Below, one piece after another: positions 29,372-38,731 of a stretch of 64,000 bases of DNA. Within the stretch, counting starts at the first letter, position 1. Each line of letters begins with the position of its first letter. Source of the stretch: Syntrophus gentianae (GTDB taxonomy: Bacteria > Desulfobacterota > Syntrophia > Syntrophales > Syntrophaceae); the NCBI RefSeq assembly GCF_900109885.1, contig NZ_FOBS01000002.1:62001-126000 (forward strand), in the 5' to 3' direction. Made by a program: the position numbers and the translations under genes. The notes under the pieces were generated by a model. The model ran no database searches, was not told the origin of the DNA, and saw nothing but the letters and a program-made list of their open reading frames with translations.

Positions 29372-29995
29372 TTAGTTTTGATCCAGGAGATCCTGAATCT
29401 GCCTTCTTCTTCTTATCGCCCGGCTTTTTTCCGACCGATAAATCGTCTGGAGAGATTCGACCGCCTTTTCCAGGGAATCATTGAAGATGACATAGTCGTA
29501 GCCGTAAGCCTCTCCTATTTCCTCCCGCACCTTATTCAGGCGCTTCTTTATTTCGACGTCTGATTCCCCCCTTTTCTGCAGCCTCGCCTTCAGCTCAGCC
29601 AAAGAGGGAGGTAAAACAAAGACATAAATACCACCCGTATAATTCTTTTTCAATGTCTTTGCCCCTCTCATTTCGATATCCAGGAGCATATCCCGACCCT
29701 GATCCAAAAAGTGGTCCATGATTTTCCCGGAGGTCCCGTAATAACGGCCATAATTCTCTTCCCATTCGGCAAACTCCCCCCGGTCGATCCGCTCCCGGAA
29801 CTCCGCCTCAGAGATAAAGAAGTAATCCCTACCATCTTCTTCTCCCGGCCTGGGCTCCCGGGTCGTACAGGACACGGAAAATTGAACCTCGGGATGGCGT
29901 TCGAGGAAAATCCGGCGGATGGAGGTCTTCCCCGTCCCGGACGGAGCAGACAGGACAAGGAAAAGCCCCCTGGATTCTGCGTCCGAATTATTCAA
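29372..29995 (-). CDS. gmk: Guanylate kinase
   Basis: Phosphorylates GMP to GDP using ATP, 207 residues. The P-loop is SAPSGTGKTS at 16-25, followed by the GMP-binding segment SVSCTTREPRPGEEDGRDYFF. The C-terminal lid and helices have normal length. It overlaps the 3' end of yicC by 8 nt and is followed by rpoZ, a conserved neighbourhood. Confidence 0.97.
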   Translation of the reverse strand: MNNSDAESRGLFLVLSAPSGTGKTSIRRIFLERHPEVQFSVSCTTREPRPGEEDGRDYFFISEAEFRERIDRGEFAEWEENYGRYYGTSGKIMDHFLDQGRDMLLDIEMRGAKTLKKNYTGGIYVFVLPPSLAELKARLQKRGESDVEIKKRLNKVREEIGEAYGYDYVIFNDSLEKAVESLQTIYRSEKSRAIRRRRQIQDLLDQN

Positions 29996-30872
29996 TGTTC
30001 TGCACCTGCTCTCTCAATTTGGCAAGTTCGCTCTTGATCTCGATCACCAGCCGGGAGATTTGCGCATCGCTGCTCTTGGACCCGATCGTATTGATTTCCC
30101 GGCCCATTTCCTGGATGAGAAAATCAATCTTCCGTCCCACCGCTTCCGAACTGTCCATCATGGTTTCAAATTGTTCGAGATGACTGCGGAAGCGCACGGT
30201 TTCTTCCGTAATATCGCTCCGTTCCGCCATGACCGCCACTTCCTGAGCCAGACGCGCCTCATCGATAACCAGCCCCTTTGTCAATTCCTGAACGCGGGCA
30301 ACCAGACGGGCGTGATATTCCTCAAGGAGCACCGGCGTTCTCGATATGATCCCATCGAGGGATTTCCGAATCGTGCCCATCCGGTCCCGGAGGTCCCGAT
30401 AGAGAATGTCTCCTTCCGTCTTTCGCATGGCCTTCAGTTTCGCCAGGGCCTCATAAAAGATCGGCTCCACTTTGGCCCAGCAGGCTGGCAGATCCGGCAC
30501 AGCTTCCACAGGGATCATGACATCCTTGAAACGCGACAGAAGGTCCAGGGTAATCTCATCGGTAAGATTCAATTCACTCTTCATCTCTACCAGAAGAGAA
30601 AAATAATTTTTCAACAGGGGCAGGTTGAGGGAATACCGGTTTCGACCATCCCCCTCATTCTCCGCATCCATCTTAATGGAGACATCAACTCGGCCACGGA
30701 AGAAATGCTCGCCGACTTTTCTTTTGATCTCCATCTCCATGGGGAAAAAAAGGTTGGGAAGGCGAAGGGACACCTCCAGATAGCGGTGATTGAGCGATCT
30801 CATCTCAACCACGATCTTTCTCTCGTTATCCGTGGATTCCGCCCTTCCATAACCGGTCATGCTGCTGATCAT
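29988..30872 (-). CDS. yicC: YicC family endoribonuclease-like protein
   Basis: A 294-residue YicC/YloC protein. Start at ATG 30870-30872 (MISSMTGYGRAESTDNERK) with an AGGGG site 8 nt upstream; a TTG 7 codons earlier is less likely. The N-terminal SSMTGYGRAE and the C-terminal GREINTIGSKSSDAQISRLV motifs are diagnostic. E. coli YicC has been described as an RNase acting on sRNA; the activity here is inferred from the family. It precedes gmk, as in many genomes. Confidence 0.93.
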   Translation of the reverse strand: MISSMTGYGRAESTDNERKIVVEMRSLNHRYLEVSLRLPNLFFPMEMEIKRKVGEHFFRGRVDVSIKMDAENEGDGRNRYSLNLPLLKNYFSLLVEMKSELNLTDEITLDLLSRFKDVMIPVEAVPDLPACWAKVEPIFYEALAKLKAMRKTEGDILYRDLRDRMGTIRKSLDGIISRTPVLLEEYHARLVARVQELTKGLVIDEARLAQEVAVMAERSDITEETVRFRSHLEQFETMMDSSEAVGRKIDFLIQEMGREINTIGSKSSDAQISRLVIEIKSELAKLREQVQNIE

Positions 30873-30925
30873 AACTTTTCCCCTATTCCTCAAAACTCTG
30901 TCTATGCATAACAGTCTGCGTTTGT

Positions 30926-31459
30926 TCAGTTCTCTCGGTTTCTCAACTGATCGACATATCTGGCACGGATCTTATTGAACATTTCAATCGAGGATTTTTC
31001 CGCGTAATCGGGATAAGTCCAGGGAAGCGTTGAAAAGGTCTTATGACTGTACATCAGGGTCAAATCCGCGTAAATCCCGTCCCGCAGGTAAGGCCGATGG
31101 GTATATCCCTTTCCCGTGGCAAGAATCAGATGGGCCTTGGCAATGTAACCCGGATCGATATTGACCGTTCTTTGCCCGGCCACGGCGAACCGGTCCTCCA
31201 GCCCGTTGGTCAGGTTCTTGACATCGGGCAGGCTTTCCGGACGGATCAGGCGTTCGAAAGACACAAACCGCCTCAGTAATGAAGGCCCCATTTCCGCCGC
31301 ATAGTAAGACGTATATTCGAAAGAGAGCAGGCCGCTGACGAAGTCCGTTCCCCCGTAAGTCTCGATCAAGCAGGTCAGGATATTCCGCAGAACGTCCCGA
31401 TCCACGGCAAAGAGACTCATGATCAGCTTGACCGGTTCAGCTTCGCGCGGCCGGCTCAT
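30926..31459 (-). CDS. DUF4416 family protein
   Basis: A 177-residue protein of unknown function found mainly in Deltaproteobacteria and related anaerobes. Recognised from the family-like segments EPVKLIMSLFAVDRDVL, FEYTSYYAAEMG, NIDPGYIAKAHLILATGK and DLTLMYSHKTF near the C-terminus. No signal peptide or membrane span. It overlaps rfaE1 by 4 nt and precedes yicC, an arrangement that recurs in the group and suggests an accessory role in RNA or nucleotide housekeeping (inference). Confidence 0.88.
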   Translation of the reverse strand: MSRPREAEPVKLIMSLFAVDRDVLRNILTCLIETYGGTDFVSGLLSFEYTSYYAAEMGPSLLRRFVSFERLIRPESLPDVKNLTNGLEDRFAVAGQRTVNIDPGYIAKAHLILATGKGYTHRPYLRDGIYADLTLMYSHKTFSTLPWTYPDYAEKSSIEMFNKIRARYVDQLRNREN

Positions 31460-32454
31460 AGGACCTTCTTCAACTCCTGACGGGTCACCGTTGCCGTTCC
31501 TACCTTGCCGACCACAATCCCCGCGGCATAGTTGGAGATCGCCGCCGCTTCGCGGAAACTTGCCCCCGAGGCCATACAGAGGGCGAAGACGCCGATCACC
31601 GTATCCCCTGCGCCGGTGACGTCAAAAACTTCCCGGGCTTCGGTCGGGAAAAGGGTATGCAGGATTCCTCCCATCTGTCCGTCTCTTTCAAAGAGGCTCA
31701 TCCCTTCCTCGCCCCGGGTGATCAGCAACGATCGAAAATTATAACGGGAAAGCAGTTCCTTGCCGACCTTCACGAGTTCATCCCCAGTCGGCGCATCGAC
31801 ACCCACGGCTTTTCCCGCTTCATGATGATTGGGGGTAATGATGTCCACCCCCGCATAAAGGGACAGGTCGGTACGCTTGGGATCGACGCAGACCATGATA
31901 TCCGTTCCGGATACCAGGTCAAGGATACCGGCCATCAGGTCTTCGGTCACAACCCCTTTGCCGTAATCGGAAACAACGATGGCCCCCAGTTCCCCGCGCA
32001 GCGTCCGGATATAGTCGATCAGTTTTTCGATGCTCTCCAAAGCCGCGGTTTTCCGGCTCTCCCGATCGAACCGCACGACCTGCTGCCCGTGGGCAATAAT
32101 TCTTGTTTTCAACGTGGTCGGACGCCCCGCCTCGACAATCAGTCCCGCCGGGTCGATCTGCCGCCGGCGGAACTCTTCCCGGATCCGCTCAGCCATGGCA
32201 TCCTCGCCGACGATGCCGGCGCCATAGACGGTCCCCCCCATGGCATAGATGTTATTGATGACATTGGCGCAGCCGCCGAGAAGGAGGTGATCCCCCGAAA
32301 CATCCACCACGGGGACCGGCGCCTCGGGAGAAATCCGGGCAACCTTCCCCCGGATGAAGTGGTCCACCATGACATCACCGACCACCAGAACCCGGGCCTC
32401 GGGAAAACGGTCAACGATTTCCTGGGCTCTCTTCCTGTCGATAGCTTTTTTCAT
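31456..32454 (-). CDS. rfaE1: D-glycero-beta-D-manno-heptose-7-phosphate kinase
   Basis: PfkB/ribokinase-family sugar kinase of 332 residues that phosphorylates heptose 7-phosphate at C1 in LPS inner-core synthesis. It shows VLVVGDVMVDHFIRG at the N-terminus, the PfkB signature VTGAGDTVIG with the catalytic Asp, and YAAGIVVGKVGTATV near the end. The nucleotidyltransferase half found in fused HldE enzymes is absent, so a separate rfaE2 should exist elsewhere. First gene of a minus-strand run that diverges from plsC. Confidence 0.93.
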   Translation of the reverse strand: MKKAIDRKRAQEIVDRFPEARVLVVGDVMVDHFIRGKVARISPEAPVPVVDVSGDHLLLGGCANVINNIYAMGGTVYGAGIVGEDAMAERIREEFRRRQIDPAGLIVEAGRPTTLKTRIIAHGQQVVRFDRESRKTAALESIEKLIDYIRTLRGELGAIVVSDYGKGVVTEDLMAGILDLVSGTDIMVCVDPKRTDLSLYAGVDIITPNHHEAGKAVGVDAPTGDELVKVGKELLSRYNFRSLLITRGEEGMSLFERDGQMGGILHTLFPTEAREVFDVTGAGDTVIGVFALCMASGASFREAAAISNYAAGIVVGKVGTATVTRQELKKVL

Positions 32455-32668
32455 ATCAAAATTATCAAAATATCAAGATTTTCAAGCGAATTTTATACCT
32501 CGGAAAGCGACCGATGCTATTACCATGAGGCAAGTTTGTCAATGAATTTCTTGCCTTGACTTTCGCTTCGGAATTTTGCCGGTCTATTCCTGATTGACTT
32601 ACCAAAAATTATCAAGTAGAGGGAAATACTTAAATAATAAATAGGTTTACTCTGGAAAATATATTTTC

Positions 32669-33430
32669 ATGATCCGGTCGATTCTTCTCATTTTTGTGGG
32701 AGTGTCCATTACGGCTTTTTTCTGTTTCTGGGCCGTTGTTTTCTCCCTCCTTGGCGCTGGAGAGAGCCGCATCCACAAACTGGTCCGGCTCTGGGCCAGG
32801 ATTCTGCTGTCTCTTTCATCTATTCCCGTGGAAATTTCCGGCTGGCGTCATGTCCTGCTGGACAGCCCGCAGATCTTCGCCGCCAATCACCAGAGCGATG
32901 TGGATACTTTGGTCGCCCTGGCCTGGACTCCCGTGCCGTTCCGCTGGATCGCCAAGGAGGAACTCTTCAAAATCCCTCTCTTCGGCGCCGCCATGCGCAA
33001 TGCGGGATACATCCCCATTAATCGCAGGGACCATGACAGCGCCCTGAAAAGCCTGGATGAGGCCGCCCAGATCATTCGAAAGGGCAGTTCCGTCATGACC
33101 TTTCCTGAAGGGACCAGAAGTGGCGATGGAACGATCCAGCCTTTCAAGCAGGGGGTCTTTTATCTGGCGATCCAAGCCGGTGTTCCCGTTGTCCCGGTAA
33201 CGATCATCGGCAGCGGCGCCATCATGGGGAAGCGCTCCTTGAAGATCAACCCGGGCGGCGTGAAGCTGATTTTTGACAAGCCGATCGATGCAAACAACTA
33301 TTCGATTGAAAACCGCCACCAGCTGATCGAAGAGGTGCGCAATACCATTCTTGAGAATTACCGGAAATATTCCTCCCCTTCCGGGTCCGGTTTTTCCGCT
33401 CAAAATGCTGGGAGAGAAAAGGGAGTTTGA
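32669..33430 (+). CDS. plsC: 1-acyl-sn-glycerol-3-phosphate acyltransferase
   Basis: Converts lysophosphatidic acid to phosphatidic acid, 253 residues. It has an N-terminal membrane helix (FVGVSITAFFCFWAVVFSLL) and the acyltransferase motifs NHQSDVD (H-x4-D block), the substrate-binding FPEGTRSG, and VPVVPVTIIGSG. The 214-nt AT-rich gap to the divergent rfaE1 should hold promoters for both; I could not define one clearly. ftsK begins 1 nt after its stop. Confidence 0.94.
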   Translation: MIRSILLIFVGVSITAFFCFWAVVFSLLGAGESRIHKLVRLWARILLSLSSIPVEISGWRHVLLDSPQIFAANHQSDVDTLVALAWTPVPFRWIAKEELFKIPLFGAAMRNAGYIPINRRDHDSALKSLDEAAQIIRKGSSVMTFPEGTRSGDGTIQPFKQGVFYLAIQAGVPVVPVTIIGSGAIMGKRSLKINPGGVKLIFDKPIDANNYSIENRHQLIEEVRNTILENYRKYSSPSGSGFSAQNAGREKGV

Positions 33431-33431
33431 G

Positions 33432-35636
33432 GTGGGAAATAAATCTTTAAACAATCCTCCTCCCCGTTCTTCATGGAAGCATGAGATTCCCGGCATCATC
33501 AGCCTGACGGCGGCCCTTTTCCTGCTCCTGTGCCTTTTTTCCTATTCCCCCCAGGACCCCTCCATCACGCATGTCGTTCCGGAAGGAGAACCGGTCCACA
33601 ATCTCATCGGCCCCTTCGGCGCCCGCCTTTCCTATGCCCTAATCTGGCTGTTCGGCCTCGGCATTTTACTGCTGCCCGCCGGACTGCTTCTTGCCTCCGT
33701 TCTTTATTTCATCCGCCCGGATTTCACAGTGCGGAAAGAGGTCCTCTTCAGCTTCTCCGCGCTGATTCTGGCCTCCTGTGGACTCCTGTCTCTTCTGAGT
33801 CCTGAATTGTCCCTTCACGGGGTTGTGCATCAGTCCGGCGGCCTGCTGGGGAAGGCTCTGATGGGTCTTCTCACGTCCACGCTGGGCTTCGCCGGCACCC
33901 TTCTTTCCCTCACTGTTGCCTTGATTCTATCCCTGATGGCCCTGTTCCGGTTCTCCCTCAGATCCTTGGGAAGCGGGCTGAAGACCGGTCTGACGACCGG
34001 GGGGCAGACCCTCATGCGCCTCTCACGGAAAGGAAGGTCCCTGATCCCGGCAAAGAAAGAGCAAGCCCCCCGCATCGGCTCACAGAAGTCGGCGGCACCA
34101 CCGGAAAAAAGAAAAGATAGACCGCCGGAACCGTCCCCCCTCGTCCCCGTTGTGCGCCGCGGGGGAGGATATACGCTGCCGCCCCTTTCCCTGCTCGACT
34201 ACAAGGAGCGCAAGGATACGAAGATCAAGAAGGACGCCCTGCTGGCCAACTCCCGCACCGTGGAAAAAACCCTGGCCGACTTCGGCGTGGAAGGAAAAGT
34301 GGTGGAAGTCCAGCCCGGCCCCGTTGTCACCCTCTACGAACTGGAGCCGGCGCCGGGGGTCAAGATCAACCGGATCACAACCCTTTCCGACGATCTTGCC
34401 CTCGCCCTGAAAGCGCCCAGCATCCGGATCATGGCCCCGATCCCCGGCAAGGCCGCCGTCGGCATTGAAATCCCCAACGGCAACAGGGAAACCGTTTACC
34501 TCCGGGAAGTCCTCGACAGCGAGACCTTCCGGGAATCCCGCCTGGTCCTTCCCATCGCCTTGGGCAAGGATATCGTCGGCATCCCTGTGGTTGCAGACCT
34601 GACCCGCATGCCCCACCTTCTCATCGCGGGGACCACCGGTTCGGGCAAGAGCGTTTCCCTCAACGCCATGATCTGCAGCATCCTGCTCAAGGCCGCGCCG
34701 GAGGACGTCAAGTTCCTCATGATCGATCCCAAGCGGCTGGAGCTCTCTTCCTACGAAGGGATTCCCCATCTCCTCCATCCCGTGGTGGTGAATCCCAAGA
34801 AGGCGGCCCAGGTCCTCAAGTGGGCCGTGGAAGAAATGGAGCGCCGCTACCAGTTGATCGCCGCGGCAGGCGTCAAGAACATCGACTCCTACAACAAGGC
34901 CCTCGCGACGGCTGCTCCGCAGCAGTCCCTGCCCGGACTGATACCGTCCGAAGGAAATTCCCAGGGTTTGCCACCCGCCAAACTACCCTATATCGTTATT
35001 ATCATTGACGAACTGGCCGACCTCATGATGGTCGCCCAGAAGAACGTGGAAGACTCCCTGACCCGGCTGGCCCAAATGGCCCGGGCGGCGGGCATCCATC
35101 TGATGCTGGCCACCCAGCGTCCCTCCGTGGATGTCATCACAGGTCTGATCAAGGCCAACTTCCCCACGCGGATCTCCTTCCAGGTCTCCTCCAAGGTGGA
35201 CTCCCGCACCATCCTCGATCAGCAGGGGGCGGAAAGTCTGCTGGGCTCCGGAGATATGCTCTTCGTCCCCCCCGGAACCGGCAAAATGTCGCGGATTCAC
35301 GGGGCTTATGTCTCCGACCGGGAGATCGAACAGATCACCGAATTCATCAAGCAGCAGGCGCAACCCACCTACGACGAATCCATCTCCCGCTATGAAGCGG
35401 ATTCGGAAGCAAGGGAGGGGGAAAAGGGCGACGAGGACTTTGATGAAAAATACGACGAAGCCGTGGAACTGGTGACGGACCTGGGGCAGGCCTCGATTTC
35501 CCTGGTCCAGCGCTACATGAAGATCGGCTACAACCGGGCGGCCCGCCTCATTGAACGGATGGAGGCGGAAGGGATCGTCGGGCCGTCGGACGGCGCGAAA
35601 CCCCGTAAAGTCCTGGTTGGAAAGTTACCGCGATGA
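33432..35636 (+). CDS. ftsK: DNA translocase FtsK/SpoIIIE
   Basis: Septal DNA pump that clears the chromosome termini and activates XerCD, 734 residues from a GTG at 33432-33434. The GTG comes 1 nt after the plsC stop, with GGGAG 6 nt upstream; the frame is open further into plsC but without family similarity. Four membrane spans occupy about residues 15-170, then a short linker, the motor with Walker A GTTGSGKSV near 399-407 and Walker B IIIDELADLMM near 520, and a C-terminal winged-helix gamma domain (LGQASISLVQRYMKIGYNRA). The linker is short, as in non-enterobacterial FtsK. Confidence 0.95.
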   Translation: MGNKSLNNPPPRSSWKHEIPGIISLTAALFLLLCLFSYSPQDPSITHVVPEGEPVHNLIGPFGARLSYALIWLFGLGILLLPAGLLLASVLYFIRPDFTVRKEVLFSFSALILASCGLLSLLSPELSLHGVVHQSGGLLGKALMGLLTSTLGFAGTLLSLTVALILSLMALFRFSLRSLGSGLKTGLTTGGQTLMRLSRKGRSLIPAKKEQAPRIGSQKSAAPPEKRKDRPPEPSPLVPVVRRGGGYTLPPLSLLDYKERKDTKIKKDALLANSRTVEKTLADFGVEGKVVEVQPGPVVTLYELEPAPGVKINRITTLSDDLALALKAPSIRIMAPIPGKAAVGIEIPNGNRETVYLREVLDSETFRESRLVLPIALGKDIVGIPVVADLTRMPHLLIAGTTGSGKSVSLNAMICSILLKAAPEDVKFLMIDPKRLELSSYEGIPHLLHPVVVNPKKAAQVLKWAVEEMERRYQLIAAAGVKNIDSYNKALATAAPQQSLPGLIPSEGNSQGLPPAKLPYIVIIIDELADLMMVAQKNVEDSLTRLAQMARAAGIHLMLATQRPSVDVITGLIKANFPTRISFQVSSKVDSRTILDQQGAESLLGSGDMLFVPPGTGKMSRIHGAYVSDREIEQITEFIKQQAQPTYDESISRYEADSEAREGEKGDEDFDEKYDEAVELVTDLGQASISLVQRYMKIGYNRAARLIERMEAEGIVGPSDGAKPRKVLVGKLPR

Positions 35637-36997
35637 GAGAGAGCACCGTTCATGTGGTCAGCCTCGGCTGCCCGAAAAATCTCGTGGATTCGGAGGTGAT
35701 GGCCGCCCTGCTGGTCCAGGCGGGCTGCCGGATCGTCTCCACCCCGGAAGAGGCCGAAATCCTGCTCCTCAATACCTGTGCCTTTATCCTGCCGGCCCGG
35801 GAAGAGTCCATTGATGAGATCTTCCGTCTCGCCGAACTGAAAAAAGAGGGGAAATGCCGGTATCTCATCGTGGCGGGCTGCCTCTCCCAACGCTATGGAG
35901 CCGAACTGGCGGCGGAGATCCCCGAGGTCGACCTCTTTCTGGGGATTTCAGAAGTGCCGAACATTGCCGATCATCTCCGGAAGCTGAGGGAAGGCGAACC
36001 CGGCGTGACAGCAGACCGCTCCGTGGTAACCCCGCCCCTTTTTCTCATGGATGCCGGCCATCCCCGCCTGCTGTCCGCCCCGACCTTCAGCGCCTATCTC
36101 AAGATCGCCGACGGCTGCTCCAACCGCTGCACCTACTGCAGCATCCCCAAGATCCGGGGGAAGGGGCGCAGCCGGCCCGTTGACGACCTCCTCCGAGAAG
36201 CGGAAGACCTGGCGGAACGCGGCGTCAGGGAACTGATCCTCATTGCCCAGGACACGACCGCTTACGGCCGGGACCTGCCGGGAAAACCGACCCTGGCCCT
36301 GCTCCTCCGGAAACTGGCGGAACTGGACGACCTGGCCTGGATCCGCATCCTCTACACCTATCCCACCGGCCTGACGGATGAACTCTTCGAGGTCATCGCG
36401 GCACATGACCGGATCTGCTCCTACCTGGATGTCCCGATTCAGCACATCGACGATGATATTCTTAAAGCCATGAAGCGCCAGGGTGACGGCCCCCTGATCC
36501 TGAGAAAGCTGGAACGCGCCCGCGCGACCCTCCCCGACCTTGCCCTCCGGACCTCCCTCATCGTAGGATTCCCCGGCGAAACAACGGCCAAATTTAACCG
36601 CCTCCTGGACTTCGTTCAGGAAACCCGCTTTGATCATCTCGGGGTCTTTCCCTTCTCCCCCGAAGAAGGAACACCCGCGGAAAAACTCCCCCGCCAGGTT
36701 TCGGACCGGACGAAAAAGGCCCGGCGCAACCTGCTCATGGAAGAGCAGGCCGTCATCTCCCACGAGATCAATCAAACCCTGATCGACTCCCGCCAGGAGG
36801 TCCTCATTGAAGGACTAAGCCAAACCCTCGATTATCCCCTGATAGGCCGCTGCCGCCGCCAGGCCCCGGACATCGACGGTATTACCTATGTAAAAAGCGG
36901 CGATCAGCCCCTTCCGCCCGGCACCCTGGTCCCCTGCCGGATCGTCGCCGCAGACGACTACGATCTTTTTGCGGAACCAATCCAGACATTGGATTGA
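35633..36997 (+). CDS. rimO: Ribosomal protein S12 methylthiotransferase RimO
   Basis: Radical SAM enzyme that adds a methylthio group to the conserved aspartate of S12 (Asp89 in the rpsL product of this window), 454 residues. The N-terminal UPF0004 domain carries Cys13 (SLGCPKN), Cys49 (LNTC) and Cys83 (AGC). The radical SAM cluster is Cys162, Cys166 and Cys169 in CSNRCTYCS, and a C-terminal TRAM domain follows. Its ATG overlaps the ftsK stop by 4 nt. Confidence 0.95.
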   Translation: MRESTVHVVSLGCPKNLVDSEVMAALLVQAGCRIVSTPEEAEILLLNTCAFILPAREESIDEIFRLAELKKEGKCRYLIVAGCLSQRYGAELAAEIPEVDLFLGISEVPNIADHLRKLREGEPGVTADRSVVTPPLFLMDAGHPRLLSAPTFSAYLKIADGCSNRCTYCSIPKIRGKGRSRPVDDLLREAEDLAERGVRELILIAQDTTAYGRDLPGKPTLALLLRKLAELDDLAWIRILYTYPTGLTDELFEVIAAHDRICSYLDVPIQHIDDDILKAMKRQGDGPLILRKLERARATLPDLALRTSLIVGFPGETTAKFNRLLDFVQETRFDHLGVFPFSPEEGTPAEKLPRQVSDRTKKARRNLLMEEQAVISHEINQTLIDSRQEVLIEGLSQTLDYPLIGRCRRQAPDIDGITYVKSGDQPLPPGTLVPCRIVAADDYDLFAEPIQTLD

Positions 36998-37479
36998 AGT
37001 TCGCTGATTGAATGTTGATACAAAGTTTAAGCGAAACAGGGTCAGGAAAGAACTTCTCCTTATCGCCTTCATCAACACCCTAATCGTCCGATAATTGTCC
37101 GATGAAATCTTGTAATCGTCAGATCACGGGACAAAATATCAGGAGAATCATTCGATGATGTAAAGGGAAGGGGTAACGCTGATTTTTCTACCTTGAAATC
37201 TCATACATGGCCTTTGATATTTCAAGGTAGATCCTGCAGACTTCAACCATAAAGCTGACTTACAGAATATTCAGACATTCAAGATTCCACTGACTGGAAA
37301 GCCTCCTGCAATATCCACCTAAGTCTTACGCCAAAATAAGGAATTTCAGGTATTGCTCTAAGCGGGCTTTTCTGGGAAATATTTGTTTCAAAAGAGACGC
37401 CTTCGTCATCATGATGCGAAATGCGAGTTTTGAGGCGGAACAACGACGTTCATTTGATTACAAACGTGAGGAGGCTCCC
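36998..37479. other. 482-nt intergenic region without a recognisable gene
   Basis: No open frame with family similarity on either strand. Visible content: a near-direct repetition of TCGTCCGAT/TGTCCGAT at about 37083-37102, a perfect 12-bp inverted repeat (37188-37230, listed separately), and a GAGGAGG ribosome-binding site just before the next gene. No rho-independent terminator with a T tract was found after rimO; a 6-bp imperfect stem (TTCGCT...AGCGAA) lies at about 37000-37037. Confidence 0.6.
37188..37230. repeat. Perfect 12-bp inverted repeat with 19-bp spacer
   Basis: CTACCTTGAAAT at 37188-37199 is repeated in inverse as ATTTCAAGGTAG at 37219-37230. It has no downstream T tract on the plus strand and A residues on the other side, so it does not look like a standard terminator. 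It sits in a non-coding gap about 250 nt before the DUF3135-like gene. It may be an operator for a dimeric regulator or a structured RNA. Confidence 0.85.
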
Positions 37480-37845
37480 ATGAACCAGCTTCTGTGGGAA
37501 GAAGAGAAGGAAAAGCGAAGAGAGGAATCGGAAAAGCGGCATGCCCGAATGGCCAAGCTTTTTCGAGAAGACCGTCTGGCCTTCGAACGGGAGCGTAAAC
37601 GGCTGCTCGATGAATTTTTCAGCAGTGTCGAGGATGAAGACCTGCGCCAGCGGCTGCGCGCCCTGCAGGCTTCCTTTGAAACGAAAATGAAACACGCCGG
37701 ATCAGCCCATAACCGGTTCGTGCTGGCCCAAACAATCTTCTGGGATAATTTTCATCAGAACTGGCAGCCCGGCATTCAAGAGATCAATGAATCCCTGAAG
37801 AACCTTTCAGGAAAATTCGCCGCCCTCAAGGACTCGGATCACTAA
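37480..37845 (+). CDS. Small charged coiled-coil protein, DUF3135-like
   Basis: A 121-residue protein starting at ATG 37480 (MNQLLWEEEKEKRREESEKR), chosen because GAGGAGG lies 5 nt upstream; the frame is open 23 codons earlier. The first half is a highly charged helix. The segment AKLFREDRLAFERERKRLLD followed by LRALQASFETKMKHA resembles DUF3135 proteins, whose function is unknown. No signal peptide or membrane span. Its stop overlaps the stop of the converging beta-barrel gene by 4 nt. Confidence 0.7.
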   Translation: MNQLLWEEEKEKRREESEKRHARMAKLFREDRLAFERERKRLLDEFFSSVEDEDLRQRLRALQASFETKMKHAGSAHNRFVLAQTIFWDNFHQNWQPGIQEINESLKNLSGKFAALKDSDH

Positions 37846-38663
37846 CGTCCGCGATTCTGATAGGCATAGGTCACGGCGATGCCTACCGAGAACCTTTCGG
37901 AATACTGGCCTTCCGCATTGAGGAAAAATCCCTTTCCCAGAGGCACTGAAATTCCGGCATACCCACCCAGCATCGCTTTATTCTTCAGAGTGGCGTCCTC
38001 TTCCGCCAATGGAATTCCGGAAATGTGATGGGAGGCGGATACCCTGGCTTCCGAATAATGGAGATAGGGGCCGGCATAAAGCACGATCCCATAGGGAACG
38101 GTGGCAGAAACACTGATCCCCGACGTAATGTCCCAGAGATCTTTCACTTTGAGTTCCGTTGAATAGGGGGTGCTGCTGGTGCTGCTGTCCAGGCGCCCCG
38201 AAACCTCGTCCGTAAAGCCGCTGAAGAAATAGGTGCCCTGGAGAAAAGCGCCGACTCCGAAAGATTTTCCCAGCGGGAAAAAAATCTTCGCCCCCAGTGT
38301 GCCGAAAAACTTCTCATTTTCTTCAAAATCGTCTTTGGAAGAGGTGGTTGTATTTACTTCAGACCGGTAGGCATCGTCAATTTCCAGATCTGCGATTCCG
38401 ATTCTCCCGTAAACTTCCCAGAGGTGGCGGGCGCCACCGTAGGCCACCTGTGAGTATATCTGGTTCTGCCGAATGACATACGTCCCGTCATTCTCAAATT
38501 TATCTTCGTGATATCCATAGCCGACGGCCGTATTCAAACCGCCGTCTTCCCTCGAAAGAGACTGCGGGGGGCCGAAGAGACCGCCCGCGACAGCGGGTCC
38601 CGGGATGAAAAAAAGTATCAGTAGAAGCGATATCCCTATAAAGTTCACAACTTTCTTAGTCAT
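37842..38663 (-). CDS. Outer-membrane beta-barrel-like protein
   Basis: A 273-residue protein from ATG 38661-38663 with GGAGG 5 nt upstream; the frame is open 18 codons earlier. The N-terminus is a signal peptide (MTKKVVNFIGISLLLILFFI...AVAGG), followed by alternating polar and hydrophobic short strands rich in Gly and aromatics, ending in a barrel-like GIAVTYAY strand. I do not recognise a named family. It lies 68 nt downstream of mlaA on the same strand, so it may be the last gene of the mla operon. Confidence 0.75.
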   Translation of the reverse strand: MTKKVVNFIGISLLLILFFIPGPAVAGGLFGPPQSLSREDGGLNTAVGYGYHEDKFENDGTYVIRQNQIYSQVAYGGARHLWEVYGRIGIADLEIDDAYRSEVNTTTSSKDDFEENEKFFGTLGAKIFFPLGKSFGVGAFLQGTYFFSGFTDEVSGRLDSSTSSTPYSTELKVKDLWDITSGISVSATVPYGIVLYAGPYLHYSEARVSASHHISGIPLAEEDATLKNKAMLGGYAGISVPLGKGFFLNAEGQYSERFSVGIAVTYAYQNRGR

Positions 38664-38731
38664 TCCGACCTCCGGCGTCTCCGCGTCTTCCCTTGGTAAA
38701 AGGTCCTTGCTCTTCATCCTGTCCCCACCTG

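Noticed and set aside
33351-33431. Upstream extension of ftsK into plsC
   Set aside because: The GTG at 33432 has a good ribosome-binding site and follows the plsC stop directly.
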